64,000 bases of DNA, taken from NCBI GenBank assembly GCA_021604505.1, contig BQJC01000003.1:186001-250000 (forward strand), read 5' to 3'. The notes under the pieces are model-generated. The model was given only the letters and a program-made list of their open reading frames with translations. It did not search any database and was not told where the DNA came from. This DNA comes from Nitrospinaceae bacterium (GTDB lineage Bacteria; Nitrospinota; Nitrospinia; Nitrospinales; VA-1). Positions 60,591 to 64,000 of this stretch are shown here, piece by piece; the first letter of the stretch is position 1, and each line of letters starts with the position of its first letter. Position numbers and translations under genes: made by a program.

Positions 60591-61256
60591 TCACATCTCA
60601 TCTGAATTGTTCGATAAGGCGGAAGAATGAGGGACCTGTTTATTTTCAAAATCGGCTTGTTTGATATAGGGGTCGGTCGTGTGGAATTGATCGATATCTT
60701 CGATGAGAGCTTTCGTTTCCTCGATCATCTTCGGAGCCAGATGTTTACTTCTGAATAAAATTGAATAACGGTCCACATATTGATTGACTGCTTCCACCGT
60801 TTTTTTGATTTGCTCGAATTCCAGTTTGCGATTGCGGTTTTCTCGAGAAAATCGACCGAACGCAACCCAATCCTTCACATCTTTCATGGTGTGTCCAAGG
60901 CCCACATTTTTCTTTATGAAGCCCTCTTCCCCCATTTCTTTGATCTGGCGGACTATGTATTCGGCGACATCGCTAAAAGGAATGCCTTTCTCCGTTTTGC
61001 ACAAATAGTCGAGAGTGAACATGAGGCCAACCATCTGAGAGTCGACACGCATAGCAAGAAAAGAATGGTTTCTCAGCTCACGATTTCTTTCATATCGATC
61101 CCACATGCCCCCGTGGTCTTTAACCTGACTCACTTGATTGTGTAAGGGACCGATTAATTCAGTGCAGGGTGTTGATCGCGCATGAACGGTTCCCCCAATG
61201 AAGGGGGCGATAATGGCGATTTGTATCAATAAAGGAAAAAACGTGCGAAATTTCAT
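60591..61256 (-). CDS. exported protein of unknown family
   Basis: A 221-residue protein with a signal peptide (MKFRTFFPLLIQIAIIAPFIGGTV, cleavage near VHARS). The mature part is helical, rich in charged residues, with two cysteines (STPCTELI and LDYLCKTEKG) and no membrane segment. It carries regular hydrophobic-helix patterns (QIKKTVEAVNQYVDRYSILF, then MIEETKALIEDIDQFHTTDPYIK) that suggest a helical bundle. It stands alone after an AT-rich region. Periplasmic; function unknown. Confidence 0.75.
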   Translation of the reverse strand: MKFRTFFPLLIQIAIIAPFIGGTVHARSTPCTELIGPLHNQVSQVKDHGGMWDRYERNRELRNHSFLAMRVDSQMVGLMFTLDYLCKTEKGIPFSDVAEYIVRQIKEMGEEGFIKKNVGLGHTMKDVKDWVAFGRFSRENRNRKLEFEQIKKTVEAVNQYVDRYSILFRSKHLAPKMIEETKALIEDIDQFHTTDPYIKQADFENKQVPHSSALSNNSDEM

Positions 61257-61849
61257 CGGATTACCCCCCTTGGCAGGAATTACTAATAAGCCGATCGCAT
61301 ACCCCTAAAACTATACCCGGAGAAAATTGAAGTCAACCCCCTTTTGTCATCGAAACCGGTCCCAGGCGGATGAACGGAAAGGCACATCCTTCTGATTCGT
61401 CTGGCGGCATCCTGGTCCCTAAAAATATTAAAACTATCTTAAACACTGTATTTTAATCCAAAATGCCTATCCGCGTTCCAAAATTAAGGTGAAGAACTTT
61501 CCTCATAATTTCACCGTCGATCGTGTTTCCGACCTCCTCTTCCTTGGCCGGGGAAAAGAAAAGTTGCCAACAGCTGCTGAAAAAGGTTTTTCGAATGGAA
61601 AGCATTTATCCTCAAAAAAAAGGAATTTCGACTGCAGCTGGCTCCAAACTTCAGAGAAGGCGATGAGAACAAAGTTTTTTGAACGCCGGGGATCGTATGT
61701 CCGGTTTGCGACAGATGGGAGCCAGGAATCGCCGCCCTCACCGGGTTGAATAACAAATCCGATAATTATAAAATCATCGCGCCTTTGATTTTCGAATTTG
61801 ACTCGAATGGAGCCCGGGTTGGACCCAACCAGGCAGAGAGTGCGACGCA
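61257..61849. other. intergenic region, no supported gene
   Basis: About 590 bases between an exported-protein gene and a divergent histidine kinase gene. Overlapping frames at 61489-61749 (plus) and 61503-61862 (minus) have weak composition and no ribosome-binding site in agreement. It should contain both divergent promoters. Confidence 0.4.
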
Positions 61850-63427
61850 GTGAGCCCCACAAAGTCTTCAGCCTCGATTAGAAAAAAGCTGATCCTGATA
61901 CTCGGGACGATTATGGCTGGAATTTTGTTATTAAGCGCTTTGGAATTTCAATCTCTAAATTACCTCAACTATGTCAAGAAAAGAACGCAACTTTCCTACG
62001 AAAAGCTTCACCTGTTGAACGAATTGGAAAGTCAAACCGCTCTCGGCATCAAAGAGTTCAGCGATATCCTGTTACTCGCTGACGGGAAGGAAGTAAAAGA
62101 TTTATTAAATTTTCAAGAGAATATTCTGGCAATTTTAAGGCAATTAAAAAAAGCCTCCGAATCAGAAATCGAGTTTGAAAGAGAAGAAGAAGTAAAAGAA
62201 GCGGGTAAAGAAGAACTCAAAGAACTTGCGGAATTAGCAGATCCTGTAACTCGGATTTTCAAAGACATTGTTAAGGCTTTGGATAGCTCCATACCCGAGG
62301 TGGAACGAATCAGGCTTTATCGGGAAATTGTTGAAAACCGCTATGAAGGCCACCTCCAACCCTTCCTGAAACTAGCCATCCAAAACGAATTCAGCGAAAT
62401 CCAGAAAATCGGCCAGCAAATTGAAAAAAATAAAACCTCATTGATATTTTATTCCTGGAGCACGATAGGTTTTATTTTGTTTGTCTTTTTTTTCGCTTTC
62501 AGAAATACCCAGAAAACCATCATCGAACCTATAGAAGAACTTAAAAACGCCACCAGCAAACTCGGCGAAGGGAATTTTGACATCGAATTAGAGGTTAAAA
62601 ACCAGGACGAAATAGGCGTTTTAGCGGAAAACTTTAAAAGCACGGTGGAGAGCCTCAGGTGGCATTACGAAAGCATGCTAAAGGCCAAAGAAGATGCCAT
62701 AAAATCCAGCCAGGCCAAAACACATTTTTTATCGCGCATGAGCCATGAATTGCGCACGCCCATGAATGCTATTTTAGGTTTCGGCCAGCTCCTGAATATG
62801 GACTCGGCCCATCCTTTGTCGGAATCGCAAAAGACCAAGGTGGACGAAATTTTAAAGGCAGGAAACCATTTATTAGAGTTGATCAATGAGGTGCTTGACC
62901 TCTCCCAAATCGAATCCGGAAAAATCACGTTGTCCCTCGAGGAGGTGGGTTTTCAGGAGGTTCTCGAGGAGTTGATCACGCTGATTCGCCCCCTGGCAAA
63001 GCAAAAAGGAATAAAAGTCATTCGTCCAAAAGGTCAATTTTCCGATTTAACCGTTGTTGCCGACCGGACCCGCCTAAAGCAGGTATTGCTCAATTTGTTT
63101 TCCAATGCCGTCAAATACAACAGGGAAAACGGTTCCATCTACGTAAAAATTATAGAGGCCGGGAAAGACAGGGTCATGATCTCCATCATCGATACCGGCA
63201 TGGGGATCTCAAAAGAAAATTTAGATTTATTGTTTGACCCCTTCAACAGAATGGGCCTCGAAGATTCTGGAATTGAAGGAACGGGCATTGGTCTTAACAT
63301 CGCCAAACAACTGATCGAACTCATGGACGGATCGATTCACGTCGAGAGCATTCCCGATGAGGGAAGCCGGTTTTCCATCGAACTGCCCAAAGGAAAGAAC
63401 CGCGTTCCAACAGAAACACCCACCTGA
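61850..63427 (+). CDS. membrane sensor histidine kinase (HAMP-HisKA-HATPase)
   Basis: A 525-residue kinase. An N-terminal helix (about 12-30) and a second (about 197-217) enclose a periplasmic helical sensor region of about 165 residues, followed by a HAMP linker (IIEPIEELKNATSKLGEGNFDIELEVKNQDEIG). Then comes the phosphoacceptor helix with His in FLSRMSHELRTPMNAILGF and the ATPase domain with NLFSNAVKYNRENGS, DTGMGIS and GTGIGLNIAKQLIELMDG. The start is GTG at 61850. No receiver domain is fused and no response regulator lies next to it in the window; it may be an orphan kinase. Confidence 0.93.
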   Translation: MSPTKSSASIRKKLILILGTIMAGILLLSALEFQSLNYLNYVKKRTQLSYEKLHLLNELESQTALGIKEFSDILLLADGKEVKDLLNFQENILAILRQLKKASESEIEFEREEEVKEAGKEELKELAELADPVTRIFKDIVKALDSSIPEVERIRLYREIVENRYEGHLQPFLKLAIQNEFSEIQKIGQQIEKNKTSLIFYSWSTIGFILFVFFFAFRNTQKTIIEPIEELKNATSKLGEGNFDIELEVKNQDEIGVLAENFKSTVESLRWHYESMLKAKEDAIKSSQAKTHFLSRMSHELRTPMNAILGFGQLLNMDSAHPLSESQKTKVDEILKAGNHLLELINEVLDLSQIESGKITLSLEEVGFQEVLEELITLIRPLAKQKGIKVIRPKGQFSDLTVVADRTRLKQVLLNLFSNAVKYNRENGSIYVKIIEAGKDRVMISIIDTGMGISKENLDLLFDPFNRMGLEDSGIEGTGIGLNIAKQLIELMDGSIHVESIPDEGSRFSIELPKGKNRVPTETPT

Positions 63428-63495
63428 AGAAAACCCCGTAAAAACGCAAACCGCATCTCTTGGATTTCCATCCACGGAAACTGAATAGATTTCAA

Positions 63496-64000
63496 TCAAC
63501 CAGCAAGTTGTTTGGTGAGGGCGTCGATCATGGTGGGAATTTTGGCGAGGGGTTTTTCGGCGGCCAAACGGCCGTCTTGAAAGTCTTCGTAGCTCGTGTA
63601 AACGATGGGGTGGACCGTCGTCACGCCGGATTCGTAATACAACACATTGATCAAATCCGCAGAAGACATGAACGAGCGGTTGCCACCGGCATTACAGAGG
63701 ATGCCTGCGACTTTGTGTTCCAAAGCCCCGGCGGTGATGTCTATAAAGTTCTTGAGCACGCCGGACATCGACCAGCAATAGACCGGCATGCCAAATACGA
63801 AAGCGTCCGCCGATTCCAGCAGACGATACGCGTTCTGCATGTCCTCGTTATAATCCTGAAGGCTCCTGCCGTCGCAAAACTCCATCTCCAGGGACCGTAG
63901 ATCCAGCGTTTTGAAATCCAGCTTTCGGGACTGCAAAACTTTTTCCGTTTCCGCCACCACGAGGGCGGTTTTGGAATCCTTGGACAAACTCCCTTGCACG
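63496..64000 (-). CDS. NADPH-dependent FMN reductase-like flavoprotein (5' end cut)
   Basis: A flavodoxin-fold oxidoreductase running off the window end; about 167 residues are visible. The P-loop-like start (GSLSKDSKTALVV) matches the family's GSxRxxS flavin-phosphate loop, and FGMPVYCWSMSGVLKNFIDI is the standard flavin-ring segment (PxYxxxxSGxLKNFID). The visible GTG at the very edge is probably not the start: relatives have about 6-8 residues before the GS motif. It reduces FMN or quinones with NAD(P)H. It is convergent with the histidine kinase. Confidence 0.85.
   Translation of the reverse strand, partial: VQGSLSKDSKTALVVAETEKVLQSRKLDFKTLDLRSLEMEFCDGRSLQDYNEDMQNAYRLLESADAFVFGMPVYCWSMSGVLKNFIDITAGALEHKVAGILCNAGGNRSFMSSADLINVLYYESGVTTVHPIVYTSYEDFQDGRLAAEKPLAKIPTMIDALTKQLAG

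Noticed and set aside
61489-61862. Open frames in the 61.3-61.8 kb spacer
   Set aside because: Two strands open at the same place, with Lys/Ser-rich or Arg-rich composition, no ribosome-binding site and no known motif.
1-64000. CRISPR arrays, insertion sequences, prophage or integrase genes
   Set aside because: No regularly spaced direct repeats, transposase or phage motifs were seen by reading; the tandem repeats found are gene paralogues.

Overview
The window reads as chromosomal DNA of a flagellated Gram-negative bacterium. Evidence: a sigma-28 flagellin regulon, Tat and lipoprotein signals, an O-antigen ligase-like protein, dTDP-rhamnose epimerase, an LD-carboxypeptidase, and strong Shine-Dalgarno sites with frequent ATGA overlaps and TTG/GTG starts. 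The mix of many short flagellins, many TPR/NHL/DUF1566 proteins and an ABC-2/GldG/DUF4340 module resembles Nitrospinota (Nitrospina-like) genomes. That placement is an impression from gene content only; no 16S rRNA or lineage marker is present. No IS element, prophage, integrase or CRISPR array was seen.

Layout. 1-9.3 kb: a partial tRNA, then housekeeping and envelope genes (1-Cys peroxiredoxin, SirB1-like protein, SDR, rfbC, O-antigen ligase, overlapping hisA-hisF, LD-carboxypeptidase). 9.3-16.9 kb: flagellar region with a SpsF-like cytidylyltransferase, four tandem short flagellins, an Idh/MocA oxidoreductase and a membrane TPR protein. Three flagellins have sigma-28-type promoters, and so does an unknown gene at 3276-4043. 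17-22 kb: an ATP-binding protein/permease/GldG-like/DUF4340 export module joined by 4-base overlaps. 22-28.5 kb: small conserved genes, dUTPase, Nfu scaffold, LOG-family hydrolase, a Tat-exported intradiol dioxygenase-like protein and unknown small proteins. 28.5-30.8 kb: a hidden 51-residue lipoprotein, then a sigma-54 promoter leading into three small secreted proteins and a broken fourth copy. 30.8-37.4 kb: dGTPase, a frameshifted gene remnant, a histidine kinase/HDOD/small-protein signalling unit, and two unknown acidic or TPR proteins. 37.8-40.6 kb: a class V aminotransferase and serA, a likely serine pathway pair.

40.7-52.1 kb is the most unusual stretch: sixteen consecutive minus-strand genes containing nine DUF1566 (Lcl C-terminal type) domains in eight genes. 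Between them lie a glutaredoxin-like protein, a leucine-rich-repeat protein, a TPR protein, a six-bladed NHL propeller, a coiled-coil protein, and at the downstream end a SEC-C protein and a parvulin. Most DUF1566 members lack a signal peptide.

52.4-58.5 kb is a plus-strand cluster of a B12-type radical SAM protein, a TPR protein, a MidA-like methyltransferase and a second radical SAM protein. Both radical SAM proteins have non-standard cysteine spacing. Good sigma-70 promoters precede the first two genes. 58.6-60.5 kb is a methyltransferase/TetR pair with matching palindromic operators. The window ends with an unknown secreted protein, a membrane histidine kinase and a truncated NADPH-FMN reductase-like gene.
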